DNA from: Anas platyrhynchos
Taxonomy: Eukaryota; Chordata; Aves; Anseriformes; Anatidae
Reading direction: 5' to 3'
NCBI RefSeq assembly: GCF_047663525.1
Contig: NC_092594.1
Span: 37,700,001 to 37,764,000, forward strand
DNA: 64,000 nucleotides
The notes beneath the pieces are model-generated. The model was not told the origin of the DNA and did no database searches. It worked only from the letters and a program-made list of their open reading frames with translations. This document shows positions 1 through 14,400 of the stretch, piece by piece (position 1 is the stretch's first letter; each line of letters begins with the position of its first letter). The translations under genes were made by a program, and so were the position numbers.

Positions 1-3000
1 CACGGTCACTTCTCTCGTGCTCAGCCCCGTAGCCACTTCCTTGAGAGCAACTACAGATGTTCTTAACCTTTCTCGTTTTCAAATCACAAAATGGAGACTT
101 TTGTCCCAGTTCTCTCCACCCCCTGCTTCCTGCTCCCCGGCTGCACGAGGTGGCAACCGGGGGGCACCACCAAGTCCCATCCCCGTACCGGGGGCACCAG
201 GCCTCGGAGAAGGGCTGGGTGAAGGAGGAGGTGTCCCCAAAGCCCAAGTTCCTCAGCCCGGAGGAGGAACTCACCCAACGTCATCCAGAAACACTTCTGG
301 CAGCCGGCACCTCCTGAGCAGCAGGAACCCCCCCGAGGTGACCAGCAACCTCGGGCTGATGGCAGCAGCCCTGCGAGGGGGAGCCGAAATGCTAGCACCT
401 CTTTGCACTTTCACCGCCTCACAAATAAGTGTCACTAGCTCATGCTCAAATCGCTTGTAAAGGCTTGAACAGTTTCAGCTATTTGGTCAACATCTACTGT
501 GCAGATGGCAAGACGCTCGAACCCCCCCGGCTGCTTTATTCACGAAGATTTCTGGTAGTCACAGGCTTCCTGTGGTGGCTTTGCACTTTGGTAAGTGTTT
601 TTTGATGGTTTGCTTTTTTTTCTTTTTTTTCTTTTTTTTAATGTGGTGAGAAGATAATTTTAAAGCTCACTCTTCAGGGCTCACCATTTAAAACAAGTCA
701 TAAACAAAAGCAAACAAAACTCCGCCAGTTATCTCTGCCTCCTTGTGCAGAGCAAAACCACCAACAAAGACGGCTACTAACCAGTAAACACGCTTTCTAT
801 AATAAACCTACAAAACCATACCATTTCAGAGCCAACTTTGGATTTGCTAGCAAGAGTAAGAGCATTTTGGTCTCAGAAGTCTCTTACCCCTCTCTGTTTT
901 CTCTTCTCCTCTGTTTTTACTTTAACACCAGCAGCCCCACAACTACAGCTCTGTGTACAGTTCTGGCTGGCACACGTAGCCCCATGGTACCAGAACAATT
1001 TCGGGGTTAAAGACAGTCTCTCAAGCAAAGCCCTTCCCGTCAGGTGCCATATAAAGAGCTCCAACACGACGCAGAAAGGAGCTGGGAGCTGAAGCACAGA
1101 CATCTCCATGAAGCAGCAGGTGCTCTGGTAGCGTGGTGCCAAGCGCAGCTGCACGTGGCGGTGCGAAGACATCTGTGCGATTGTCCACACGCAGTCAAGC
1201 AGAACAGGAATGGAAGAATGAGAAAAAAATCAGTAGGATTCAAAATCCTACTTCACCAGGAAGGACCAGCCAGTCTTTCTCCAACACACGAAGTCCTACA
1301 TCCATCAGGAAAAAAGCTGCTTCTGCATCTCGACAGCTGGAGGCACTGGTCCAAAAGTGGCACTACCTCTCCCACTGCCCGATATAAACTGCTTTTTAAT
1401 TTCTGCTACGCCACGCAAAGCACCACCTGTGTTCAAAAATGGATTTGCCCCATGCGTGGCTCTCTCCGTGACCGTAAGCAGAGCCCCTCCTGCCCACCCC
1501 ACACAGATCCCCTGGCACCCTTTGGAAATCAGATGCAGATTACCACTCTCACTAGTACTAAAGCACTCAAAAAACGGAGGGTAAATGTTTTCATGGTAGT
1601 AGATGTTGCAAAAGGGAACCGTTATTTAAAAGCCAAAAGCATTCAGGTTAATTAACACTGCAATAAACAGTAAGGAAAAAAAACTTATTTATTCATGTAC
1701 GCGCACGAGAGGCGTGTTGAAAAGCACGCAAACAGCAAGGAGCTTCCAACCCCAAAAGTTCCCATGGAAAGCCACTGGACGACGCTGATTCAAACTATTT
1801 TAATGATCAAAACTATTTGGACTGCGTATAGAAAATTTGTTCCAAGTTCAGAAAAGCTGGAGATGGATTAGCTCAGCACTTCACATGAAAACACAGCCGG
1901 CCCATGGACGAGGCCTCCGGCATCCGAGGACAGGGAGCTGCACGGTGGCAGAGGATCTGCTCAAGCCACAGGAGCACAGCGGGGCTCAAATGCTGTGCCT
2001 GCTGTTTGAGATCTGCTGAAGGGGGAAGGCTGGACGTAGAGCTGGGTGGGCAGGGGAGAGAGGCTTCAGAAAAGGAGCAGCTAACATGTCCTCGTGTCAT
2101 TTTCCTGCATTTTGTGATTTGTGCATGCCGAAACCAAGTAACTGGATGGATTTGGCTCAGTTCGGGTGGTTTTCTGTATGAAGTTGCCCACGCATATTTC
2201 TCCAAAGACACGTATGGCCGAGGAGGAGAAGCACTGACTGCTGTTGGGACATTAATGAGTGGGAAATGCAGGTCTTTATGGCCCAGCTGTTGCGATAGCC
2301 ACGCAGAGCAATTACTTTTTATGACTGCCTGCTCACCAGAGCACACCTGCAGAACAGCCAGCTGTAAACATGTTTATTCCCATTAGTCAGAAGGAACCCC
2401 AAGCAGTTAATTGGCTTGTCAGACACAAAGTATGAGACGACAAGACTGGAGTTCCTCTTCAAGTCCATTCACGGCTTGTTTCCTGCTCTCCTCACCATTT
2501 CACCAAGGCTGGAGCTGCTGGGAGAGGACAGGGGAGCAGCTCATCCCCGCCAGGACTGCTGCATCCTTCCCACCAAGGGCCTCTCCTCTTGCAGTTCAGG
2601 CAGCCCAAAGGCCAGCCAGGGTGGTTGCAAGCGTGTGAGAAAACAGAGAAGGCCAGAAAACGGTGCATAAACTGATTTTTAGAAAAAAAAGAATAACAGT
2701 GACAGATCTTGAAACTGGTTTATTTTAAGACTGCCTGGGGCAGGAACTCCTCTTTTTCTCTTTAAAGAGTTGAGCACTGCTCTAGCTCTTCTCCCACCGA
2801 TGAGCAGCACACGTAATAGCTGAAAAATGAGTCTGCACTGACCTTTGCTGGCTTCGGTCTCAGGTAAATGGTTTGGTAAGAAAGAAGTGCCGTGTTCAAC
2901 ACACGTTCCCCAGCTAGAGCTGAGAGGGTGCCTGGCAAGACATGCACATTGTCCTTTTCCCAAGCACCTGGCTCAATGCAAGTGTCTGCCTTCAAGCTGG

Positions 3001-6000
3001 ATGCCACGTGCTCCTTGTGCCAGTCTGGGAGATTGAGCCCAAGATTCTTCTTACCTAATCTCACCCTAAGTCATTTTTCTCTGATCCAAGCCATGACAAA
3101 GAGCTGAATGTGGAAAAAAAATCCCTTTTCACAGCTGCAGGCTTGTTTCCTCCTAAAAGTCAAATACAAGTAAATCAGCAGAAGCCAATTAAAATAAAGG
3201 AAACCAAGCAGTGAAGCTATTTAGGAATGAGGTTTGCATAGACAAATCGAGCTCTGCAAAGCAAGGAGGTTACCAAAAAGCAGAGCCCAAACCATTGTGG
3301 CTCTCCAGTAATAGGATTTGATGCTCCTTCTCAGCTCTTTTAGCCTTCTGTGCCCAACCCTGCAACCAACACTTGCTGCTTTATGCACACACAACTGTTC
3401 ACCTGGAGAGGCATCACCTGCTCCTTTCAGGGTGCAAACGGTGTCAGCCACATCCCAAGTGCCCTCTGGACACTAGGAGAGCCCAGGCCCTCTCTTGTTT
3501 TTGTAGTGATTCCCCTACAGGACTTGAGAAATTGGAGTAGCAGTGATGCCAGCTGCCAACTGCTGCAATTAGTCTTATCTGAGAATTGTTTTTTTCTGCC
3601 TGAAGCGGAGCCATGGGCTGCTACTCATCTCGGATTGTTTTGATCTCCCGAGACAACAAAGGTAACCGACAATTCAGCCTTTGAGCGCCGCAGACTTAGC
3701 CACAAGCAGCTTGTTCTGCAGGAACAGCAGCTGAGAAGGAGCCTGTAAATCAGGTCCGCCCCTCTGCCCTCCCCAGCGTGGCACAGACACCAGCATCCAG
3801 CCGCCTGCACACACCTGGACCAGCTGAGTAAAGCAGAACAGGGTCTCAAGACACCGTGCCCACTTGTGGTGGATTTTTTCAACCAAAATTTTATCTGATT
3901 TCATCGAGTTCTCTGCTTTCTACTCAACAGCCACTGCCCAGGTGAACTGTGAATGCTACGGCTTGGCGTGGTGTGCTTGTCCCAAGCAGGAGAACTGCTG
4001 CTGCAAGTGTTGTCAGCACTGACTTATATCCTAGCATCGCCCTATCAAACAATCCAAATATTTGCATTCAATTCATTCAATCTCTTGGACAAATCCCCAG
4101 GCTATTTTTAACTAACCAGATAAACGGAGTAAGTTTTACATATTGACCTCAGAGTTGTGTCAACAGCGGTTCAAAGGTGGTAAGGCAGCAGTGGCTCCCG
4201 CGTACATCGCTGAGCAGCAGAACTTTGTTTTTCTTCCCTCTGTGAGCCCTGTTTGCGTTACAGGTCGTGGAGCTTACGCTGCAGATTTCAGAAGCGTCCT
4301 CTCGCTGATGGGTTGGTCACAGAATGACTGAAGCTTGCCTTTATGTTCATCTGTACCCTGGCAGCCTCTAGCCCTTGACACAGAGCTGGGGCGATGGATG
4401 GGACCTCACCACACACAACAATTTCAGTCTGACAGCCTGAACGCTTTTCTGCCTAGAAAGCCTCGTACCTCTTCCGGCTCAGCCATCCGACTGAACTTTT
4501 CTCCAAAATTCTGATGGGGCTGAATCATCTCGCGTTTGTTTACAGCTCGTCGATTTCTCTTTTTAGAAAGCATTTCCTTGTCCCGTTCACACAGCTACAG
4601 CACGGTAACTTGGTGGTCTTCTCTTTAACAAGGAAATCATCCTCCTCTGCGCGTCGCACGATGTACAGAAATTGTGGGAAGAGTCCCAGCCGTACATACT
4701 CTGTATTTCAGAACCTCGAGTAAAACTCTTTGAAGCCTATTATAAAGAAGTCTGTCCAAAGTAAAAATAAATAAAAAAAGTTACATGGCGGTTAATATAA
4801 CTGTTACATCTTCAGGAGTCTGCTGGCCCTCCCAGGAGTGCCGTGATGTTATCCAAGTTTACAGGAGCTCGCTGTTTCTCCATTTCCAGTTTTGGCTAAG
4901 AGCAATTTAATAAAAGTTTATGGCCAATCCTCACCGTGCACTTCCCCGTCTGGGTACAGTTTTATGGCAGCTCTTCAGCAGCACACTGGAGCAGACGTTG
5001 CTTGGCTGCAGCCCTCCTGCCCTCATTTCCGAGGCCTCTCTCCCAACAGCTCCAGGCTCAGGACCATTTCCCTGCTGCCACGACTCTGCACCAACAAACC
5101 ATCGGCTCTTGCTTTGCCTCCTGGTCCTGTTGAGTCCCACGATAGGAGCTGCACACTCAACAGGTCGGCCTTTCTTTCCAAGGGGCTGATGCCCATGAGT
5201 TATCTCACCTGTAACAGCCGAAGCACTCCCAGTTTATCCCAACTCAGCCACAGAGCCTCTGGTCTGCAGAATCGTGACCCCGAGCAGCTTCAGCACCAAC
5301 ACGGAGCTCAAGGAACCCAGCTGCGCACCGGAGGCTTGTTTGCACAGCATGAGAAGTGAGTGCCAGGCCCTGCGTGCGCCCCACGGCTGCGGTCCCTCCT
5401 GCAGCACCTTGCCAGGAGGTGGGGATGGCCGGGGAGAGGCGGCTGCGGGCCGGCGTAACAGCGAATCCACAAGCCACACTCTTGCACCTTCTTTGGCCCG
5501 AGCCCAAATCCTCGCTCAGCAGCAGTAAACAGGAAGCCACCGCTGAACTCCACGACACATGCACGCAACCCCGAGCGAGCTCCTCTACTTCTTCCTCCTG
5601 CAAATAGAGCTGTCAACACCTGTAGAGAGAATACCTGTGTCTGCCAAGGAGCAGGCACCTTACTGCTCACCTTACTGGTCACCAGCACTGCAGAGTCAAA
5701 CATGCTGCTGTCCTGAGAAAGGCAGCACTGAGCATTATGGAAATTGCAAGCAGGGTTGTACAACAGAAAAAAACATGAATTGAATATTCATTGTGGATAA
5801 AACCCCCAAATACTTAAATATATTAGATCACATCCCTTATGAAACAGCTGGTGGGGCACAGAAGCATCCCTAGGTGCTCCCGTGCTACTTTTTGCCACCC
5901 TGCCTCGCTGCTCCTGCTGTAAGGTCCAGCCCTGACACCAGTTTATCCATAGGGGGCCAGACGTGGTGCTGCTAACACTGGACAGCAGTTACTTCTGAAA

Positions 6001-6879
6001 GCTCGAAGCCGAACGAGAACAAAAATTACGCCAAGACCTAAAACTCTCCGAAGAGGCATGACTGGAGACATCGCTCCAAATCAATAAAAATAAAGTCACC
6101 ACCATAAAAAGCAGCACGAAGACCTCACAGATTCTAACTACCTTTCCTGTAAAGAGCTCCGTACAGTAAATGTGAGTAAGCAAATATTAAAAATAGCCAG
6201 GCAGGGACTGTCTCGTTCAATCACTTGTAGCACTGACTCAGCCGGGGCTGACTCACCCCCAGCAGCTCCCGCCGTCCCTCCTTTCCCAGGGCTGCCTGAA
6301 ACTTCTCTTATTTTATCCCCCAGACAGGGTCACCACCAACCTCGGGACCTCTGACATGGCCGGGCCACGCGTGGCCCCATGAGCAACCCCCATTGTTAGC
6401 GTTTCATCAGAATTTTGTAAATATTCTCCCAGCCTTCAACGATCGCTTCTGAGTAAATGACTCACGGGATTACACTACAATGGACCGAAAGCCAACGTGA
6501 AGAAGGACCTGAAGTTGTGAAGTTTTCGTGATTAGATCACTCCTGAAAAATTCTGCTACGATTACTGAGCACCTGGCTTTACAAAGCCTCTTCTTAGCCC
6601 CTTCCCTTCAGAAGGGGCAGGCCCTGGGGCTAGGAGTCGGCAGGGTGTGAGCGCAGCCTGCCAGCCTTTGTTCAAACCACACCAAAAAAAAAAAAAACAA
6701 CAGAAAAAAACCCTCCTAAAGCAAGCCTTAGTCTTATTTACTGTAGTTTACAGGAACTAGCAGTGACATACAGGGAATTTCCATATTGCTAAGTTCATAA
6801 CTTCTATGCTTCAGCTGCACATTTACGATCAAAACAGCAGCAGAGAACGGGGCAGCCACCCCAGAGCCTTGGTAGCAGC

Positions 6880-7100
6880 TGAACGATTTAATCAAGGTTA
6901 ATCAAGCTATTTGCATTAATTACAATTTGCTTAATACTACACAGACACTACAGGTGGCAATGTGTGATCTGGACACCTTACACACATAGGCACTCCTCCA
7001 GAATGGTTTATGTGGTGTGTATGATTTTTAATCAAAGCCTTTGCCAGCCTTGCTGTAACATCTGCTGATGCAAAAAACTCAATTTTTATATTCATGCCTT
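6880..7100. promoter_or_regulatory. Candidate enhancer-like block with octamer and repeated TTAATCAAG
   Basis: An AT-rich block contains two adjacent 10-bp copies of TTAATCAAG-type sequence (6888-6906) followed by a perfect octamer ATTTGCAT at 6909-6916 and then homeodomain-like TTAAT/ATTAAT words. Dense, orderly motif packing of this sort is typical of conserved non-coding elements in vertebrate introns. No conservation data are available here, so this is only a candidate. Confidence 0.22.
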
Positions 7101-10100
7101 AAAAGAGATCATAAAGCAAATGAGCAAGGGAAGAAGTGTGAGAGGTTGCTGGCAGCAGAGCAAGACACGGTTGGCTAATGAGAACACAGCCTCCCAAGGT
7201 ATGGCAGGCTTTTATTCCACCTTCACTGACAAAACTCTGAGTTTCTGTTGAGGTTGAGCAATCTGGGGGGCAACATCATCAAGGGAAAAGAAAATGCACT
7301 TGGAAAATCACCACCCAGAGCAAATACTCTTTGTTTCCGTGCAGTTCCAGGCTGGGGGGTGCTGGATTTGCACGCCTGCCTTGGCTGCCATCGGCGTGAA
7401 TCATCTGTAGTAACTTTTCTACTACGTGTTATTGCGTCAATCTTAAAAAGTTATCACTTTCTGTTCTTCCCTGCCAGGACAAGCCTAACGTGACCTAACA
7501 CCCCCCCCCCAAATTTAGGGGTGCCTCAGCATCACTGGGAAGAAAGTGAAGGTGGATAAAGGTTAGGCCCAGACTGACCCAGTTGTTCACCACCAGACAG
7601 TGTTTGTTTGCTTCCAAACCTACCAAAAAACGAGCAGCGATAAAGTCTGAGCTCAAACAGTCAAGTCAGAAAAACAGGAACTGTGCTCTAGGACTGGGGT
7701 TTCGTGTTTCCCCTTTTCGACTTGATAACAGAACTGACAACACGCTTTGCATGGAGACCATGAGACGCGACGGCTTCTGAATTTAGGGTGGAGGGAGAGA
7801 GCCTGAAATCAATTCTCTGCTGTAAAGACACAGGAATAATTTTAAAAATAGAGAAAGCACAGCTCCATGCTATGTTTACTGCTTTTTGTAGTTGTTTGAA
7901 TGACAAAACAAGGGTGAAGGCAGCTCAGAGGGAAGGGGAACCAGAGAGGTCTCCCCGTGACCACCCCCAGCAGTAAGTTAGGAAAGGCAGGGTGGGGAAA
8001 AGAGGAGCAGAGAAAGTTTGAGGAAATTTAAAACGCCGCTCCCCTGGTTTTATACGCTGTGGTACAGCTGTACGTCTTACAATTACAGAGCCTGAATTTC
8101 AAAACTAAGGGCTAGTAAGAAAAGGAACTGCTAAAAACCAGCTGGGCATTCCCTGCTCTGCTCCAGCTCCGCCAGCGGACAGCTTGCAACCACCATGGTG
8201 CCGCTGAGTGGGGGAAAGCATTTAACCATAGCGAGAGGAACCTCCTGCAAAATAACACCTAGAAAAAAGCTGCGGGGAGCAAATTTGCCCATTAAAGTGC
8301 GTGCACTTGTGTGGAGGCTAACGAAGAAAGGAGCCGGGAGGCGCGCGGGGTGCGTGGCCCCCCCCAGCACAGCCTGAGCACGCTAAGATGGCTCCCCGAG
8401 CCTTGGCTCTGAGCTTCTCACCATAAAAGTACTTCCTTCTTCTGTCCTTAGAAGTAACTCACAACCTCAATCGTAAGTGAGCACGCAGGAATTTTACCAG
8501 CAAAGCTCCTGCCGCGTTTTGTTCTTCTGTCGTATGCGTCTCGCCGTGGTTACACGCGTGCCATATGTAAGGGATATGGTGTCCAGACCCTACAAAGCCC
8601 TGCCACGCCACCTAAGTGAGGCATTCTTCATCATTTACAGAAGTCCTGGGGAATTTTAGGCAGATGGGAAGCTTCACGCCAAATCCCTGCCCTAAATCAC
8701 TGCCGGAGGGCTGCTGGCCCCTGCAAACCAACCCACAGACACGCAGAGAAGCGCCACGCGCCGCTAATTGCAGGATTTTCTTAGGAGGCAGCCAGGCAGG
8801 GCAGGGCGCCTATTGATTTGTAACCTCATCAACTGTTTTAAACCCTGGCAGGTTTGCTTTGGAAGGGCACAAATATTTCATTAAGCAAATATTAGCTGCG
8901 TTAAGCAGCCGTCTGCACCGAGGAGACTTCAGACAGAGCAAACTCAGAGCAGGCAAAGCTCATCTCACATTTTTGCTTTGTTAGAGGAAAGCCAAACCTG
9001 GCTGCAATTCCTGCAGTAACTTGGATGTGTCGCTCCTCCAGCCCTGCAGACCCAACCTTTCCTTGGGAATAGAAAATTATATTCCCATCATTTCTAAGGG
9101 CAATTAATCACGACTGTCACAGCACCACATAAGAGCCACCGCAGCGAATGTCACCTCCTGCTGAATGATGTCCTGGAGGCTCCTGGCACCGAGTGCACCC
9201 CATAAATCACATCCAAATCCAGCCCACAGAGTATCCACATCCTTGCAGGACCCCAAAGCAGCAAGTGCTGGGGAAGAGGGGATTTCAGCGCTTCCCACAA
9301 TTTCTCCTTTCCTCTCTAAAATGCATCTTACGGCAACACGTTGGAGGGAGTTCTGGGAGATTGTTTTTAGAGATGTACCTGCCAGTTTCTGCTCTGGCAG
9401 AATCATCAACCACGTGGAAGGAGGATGCACACACAGAGCCCGTTCCACCCTTGGTGCTGCTCCGCTCCTCTCCAACCAAAGGCTTGAGCAGAAAAGGGTT
9501 CTCAACAATGCCACCAGAAGAGAGCACAGACCTGATTTTAGGTTTTTAAACTCACGATATCCAGTTATGAGATCCTCACACTGATTTTTTTTTTTCCATT
9601 TTGCAACCAAAGCACCAGAGAGCTGTCAGCATCCATTAGTCTCCAACCAGCCTTTTTGTCTTTCCCCAAGTGCTCAGCGTACAATTGATCTCTTAGCATT
9701 AATCTCTCCTAAAAACCTGAAAGCCTAGCAAAAAAAGACAGGCAGAAAATATTCTCACGAACAACTTCACCTGAACGTAAGGAAAAGCCCCAAAGCCCTT
9801 TCCAGACAATCACCGTGAGCAGATGCAGCCCCTAACACCCGCGAGGGGCCAGAAATCTGCCTGCTCCTGCTTTGGTGCCAGCCACAGCAAGGCAGGCCAA
9901 AGTACGCTCAGACTCAAGGAGTCAGGAGAAGTGCTCCAGACTTTTTATTTCCCTGATGATAACAGAAGACCTGATCTAAGTGTTAAATCCATCATGAATA
10001 CCAGACCGCTTTTTTTTTCCCCCCTGCAAGAAGCTTTGACAGTTATGGATTGTGACCATCAGTGGCTGGAATCAGGGCAAAGGACTGGGTTTAGGCTGCT

Positions 10101-11450
10101 CCGAGCCTCTTTTTCTGCTGGCTGTTAGCACACCCTTACCCTGCTCTCCAGAGCAGCAAAGCCTCCTCTTTTAGCTAAGAACGATGGAAGCCTAAATGAC
10201 AGTCCCAGAAGCCAAAAAATTGACTCTGTTATTAGCACATCCTATAAAGGGATGTTCCTGGAGCAGAGCTCTTGGTGCTTTACACAGCACCTTCTACCTC
10301 TAGCTGTGCCCTGGCCCTCTGAGCTCTGTTTTCCTACCTTTGACCATCGTGGGAGCCTCAGCTGCTGCGGCAGCGTAAAGAACTGGGCTGAGCTCCGTGC
10401 ACAGACACCACAGGGGCTGCTCGGGCAAGCAGAAAGGGAGCAGTGAGCACCAGGGGATGGTAACGTCCGAAGCCACTGCAAGCACACGTGCAAGCTGCCC
10501 TGGCTCTGAATGAGGAACTAGCACCAGTTAATCTGCTTTAAAAATGGGAGCTGAAATACTCGGTGCGACTTACTTCTAGACGGAGCCGTGCAGAAAAGGC
10601 GTCGCAGTCTAAAAGCCTTTGCCAGCTTCAGCAAAATTATCAGGAAGAGACAGTGGTTTGCAGCTCCGCTGTATTTTGAAGGCTGAACTCGCCACAAAGT
10701 TTGGTACAAGTGAAGGTTTTGAAGCCTGTAATTACTCAGCTGTACCGACACGCACTGATTTGTCTGCACCGCATTCGACTCCCAACACAAGCAGGACTCG
10801 GCAGTGTACATGTATAAAGGAATAGCAATTGATATTAATTGGTAATTAAACTTTATCAAGGAGTTAAGTATCAGAAACGTAATGGGTTGAAGAAGTTCTA
10901 AGGGACTTGTTCCTCAGAGAAAGCACGAAGATTTCAAGGCCAGCACTGCAGGGATGGAGCTAACGCGTGACCCCAATCTCTCCCTTTCAAGGCAGAGCCC
11001 CATCACAGATTTATAGGTTGGCAGGTCCTGCCCTTGTCACGTCTCATTAATTCTCTGAGTGTAGAGAGCAAGAGGGTGGCTCATCATCAAATCATGGCTC
11101 ATTTTTCTCTTAATTCAATGGCAAACTTGGCAGAATACGGCGCAATAAAATCTGGAGGCACCTTCTTCCCTGCAAGGCAAACTTTCGGTCAGTACCAACA
11201 AACAGCGAAGCAAACACGACTGGCATCTCGGTTTTCAGGCTGTGCTCGCATGCACCAAACATTCCGGATATGAAAGTTGCCTTTTTTTAACGCAAAGCGA
11301 GCCCTCTGTTTGCCAACCTGCCTTCTTATGCAGATGTCACTTGCCTGTGTTGCAGTCACATGTGCAGGAAGTTGAAAGATCTGTACCAACAGCAGGATTT
11401 TTTCTTTTGACTTGCCAGAAGAAAGCTGTTTGTATTTTGAAAAATTAAGC

Positions 11451-11476
11451 TTTTTTTTTTTTTTTTTTTTTTTTTT
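11451..11476. repeat. Poly(T) run, 26 bases
   Basis: This is an uninterrupted run of 26 T. No retroelement body adjoins it on either side, so it reads as a simple homopolymer rather than the tail of a recognisable insertion. It is likely to vary in length between individuals. Confidence 0.85.
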
Positions 11477-14400
11477 AAGTCAGCATTCCTTAAACATCCT
11501 TTCACTTACTAACTCTATCTTCAACAGGGAATTTAAAGCTCTTATTGCAAACACTCATAATGCACGGTCGTGAACCGCTTCCAAAGCCAGTGCTGGCACA
11601 GAACACCACAAGCTGATTTTTTCCAGATAACGCCAGTGGAGAGACAAAGGCTGCCAGGCAGGAATGCTGGTGGGCAGTGCTCACACCAGCGACGTGCATC
11701 GACGTACAACGCGCTCATCGAGCTGCGGGAACTCGTTCTGCATCACCAAAAGGCACGGCCTCTGCCTCTCCTTGGAGCACAGGATGCCACGGACCCCAAG
11801 GAAAAAGATTATATATCAATTATATATTAATATTTCACCAACGTATTATTATTAACTATTTCAAGTTTCCACTAGGAAACTGCAAAGGGGAGAGGTGCTG
11901 AGGGGTGCTCGCCCTCCAGGTGCTACTGACCATCCACCAGCCAGCTGGAGGCACTGAAGCGCTGGCTGGGGACACCTGGGGACCACACAGCCACTGCAGA
12001 GCTCTGAATCTTGGAAAAAAAGAAAACCGCAGGAGGATTAAAGCTGAAAATTAACACAGTTTGAGTTCCCAGTGAGATGGGAGAGAGGGCATCCCTGCCT
12101 GCATGCTGGTGGGGAGCGACAGGTTATGCTCTGCTGGTGCAGATTGTTTAAAAGGCATACAAAAACTGGAGAGGTCACAGAAACGAGCAGAAAACAAGAT
12201 TTCTGCAGTAAGACTCAGTCATCAGAAAATCTGCGAGGTAACTTACTGCTGGAAGCACTGCTGCAGGGGAGAAAGCTGGGGATATTAATTGGCTTGTTAG
12301 CGGAAAACTGAGAATCAAAGTAAGGGCAGAAGATGCAAATAAGGGGAAAAAAATAGTTCAACACAAATGCAACAAATTGGTAAGAGTAGAAAGCCAAAAA
12401 GGAAAGCAGAAAATGTGCCATTTTATTTCCAGAGGAGCAGGTAACTCCCGCAGAGCGGCGTGCTCCAGCTCAGGGCTGCAAGGGGGGCCAGGGGAAGCTG
12501 GCGCACACAGGTCAGGCTGGGTGGTTTGCCTGGCTGGTTCCTTCTGAACTCTTAAACTCTCTAAACACACGGGCTCAGACAATTTCAAAACTATTGGTAT
12601 GTTTTGCCATGCTTTGAGGAAAAGCGAAATGCAGAAGCATTCGGAAAGTGAAAGGTTATTTCTTGTGCATCCTCAGTAAATACGAAAGAGCCTACGGGAG
12701 AACGGCGTAACGCCAACTGCAAACACCAGCCCGTAGCTGTTCTTCATCAAAAACCTCAGACGTGAGGGTGGCCACCTCTCCTCTGCACGCAGAAGACCAC
12801 CAGGCTGAGGTGTGAGAGAGCCTTGGGTCAAAAACTAAAAGAAAAACAAAAAAAAGGAAGAAAAGGAAACCATCATGCAAAGCAGCAGGGTTAAATAGCA
12901 AAGCATGAGCATAATGCCAAGAGCAAGGTTTGAGCTAGATGGTACCTCCTGTACCTTTTTCTCGAATAACTAATGCCCTGCAGCCTAATAGAGCTTTAAA
13001 AAAAAACACACAAAAACCTGCTTTGGATGTATTGTACCCCAGTGAAACCCCGAGCAGTGCAGAGACAGGTATTTATGGATGGCAACCAACAGGAAGTTAT
13101 TTAGCCTGCTCAAGTGCCAAGGCTTTTAGGGCTTGTTTTGTTAAATGTACTGCTTTGTGCTGCTGGCATCACAAAATGGGTGTACGAGTTCGGTGTGCCA
13201 AGCTCATTTCCTGACGAACCGAGTCGCCACACGCACAAACCTCACCGAGAGATCCTTCACTGCCCTGCCCAGGTCAGGATCTGGTACCTTGGTTTGCTTC
13301 TTCTCCTTACCTACAGACACAAAGGCTTACCTGGGGGATTTGGGGAATATTTTGCGTGTTTTAAAGCTGCTTGTGGACACACAACGTCCTGTTACGTGCC
13401 TTAAAGCGAGCTGCTGCCCAGCAGTGTTGTGTAGTCCAGACCGGAGGGCCGAGCAGCTGTCCCCGCTGATTTTCCCCAGCGCTCCTGCCTCTCCAAAACC
13501 AAACCACGAAGAACTGAGGTGGAGGGATGGCAAACTCTTACAAACCTGAAGTAAACACTGCACCAACAGATGTTCGCTTTGCTTTACAAGTTATCTCAGA
13601 ACAAACTGCAGAATTGGACCTGCAGCCTCTGGACTAAAGGCTTATAAGAAACCAGCAGGTCGTTTCGCAGAAGGAAATGACAAATGTCTCTGCCCCTCAT
13701 TCTTTATTTACAACCAAAAAACATTCAATACTTTGATCTGCAAGAAGCTGCGCTTGCCGCACCACTGGGAATTAATTCAAAGAAGGCAATTACTGGTCGA
13801 CAGGAATTTTCTCTCGTTTAAAATAGAGAGAGTCAATATTACCTCAATACATGCAGAGGGAATTCAGCTTGGGGAGGAGAGTCTGGGGCAGAAAGGCACT
13901 GCAGGAATAAACAGGCTGTTTGGCCAAGGTCAGGCACGGGCCAGCGACAGCTGAGATTAAAATAAAGGGCTTCAAACCCAACCCAAGGCTTCAAAACCCA
14001 TCCAACCACGCGTTACATGCTTATCCATCCTGCTCCTATCTTTGAGAGCCTTCCTGTCCTCTCCTCCAGCACACAAACAACCCAAGCCTTGACTCACGCT
14101 AAATCTCACCTACTGCAAAACTCAGAGGAGTTAGCACTAACCACCAAATTCCTCCAATTTGACAGCAAACTCTCCTTTACGGAGCTGGCAGCAGTGACCT
14201 GTGCTTCTGGAAGGTGGCTGTGCTGCCATCAGAGCTGATTGAGCAGAACCAAGAGCAGTGCTCACCCACTTCCACTAACACGAGCAATTTTCCTTTTCTT
14301 TGTCAGCTCAGCTGCATTTGGTCAGGTCTGAAGCCTCCTGGGAGGTTCTGCATCAAGCACCAGCTCCACTTTGACTGTTCAGGCCTTCAGCACTGCCTCT

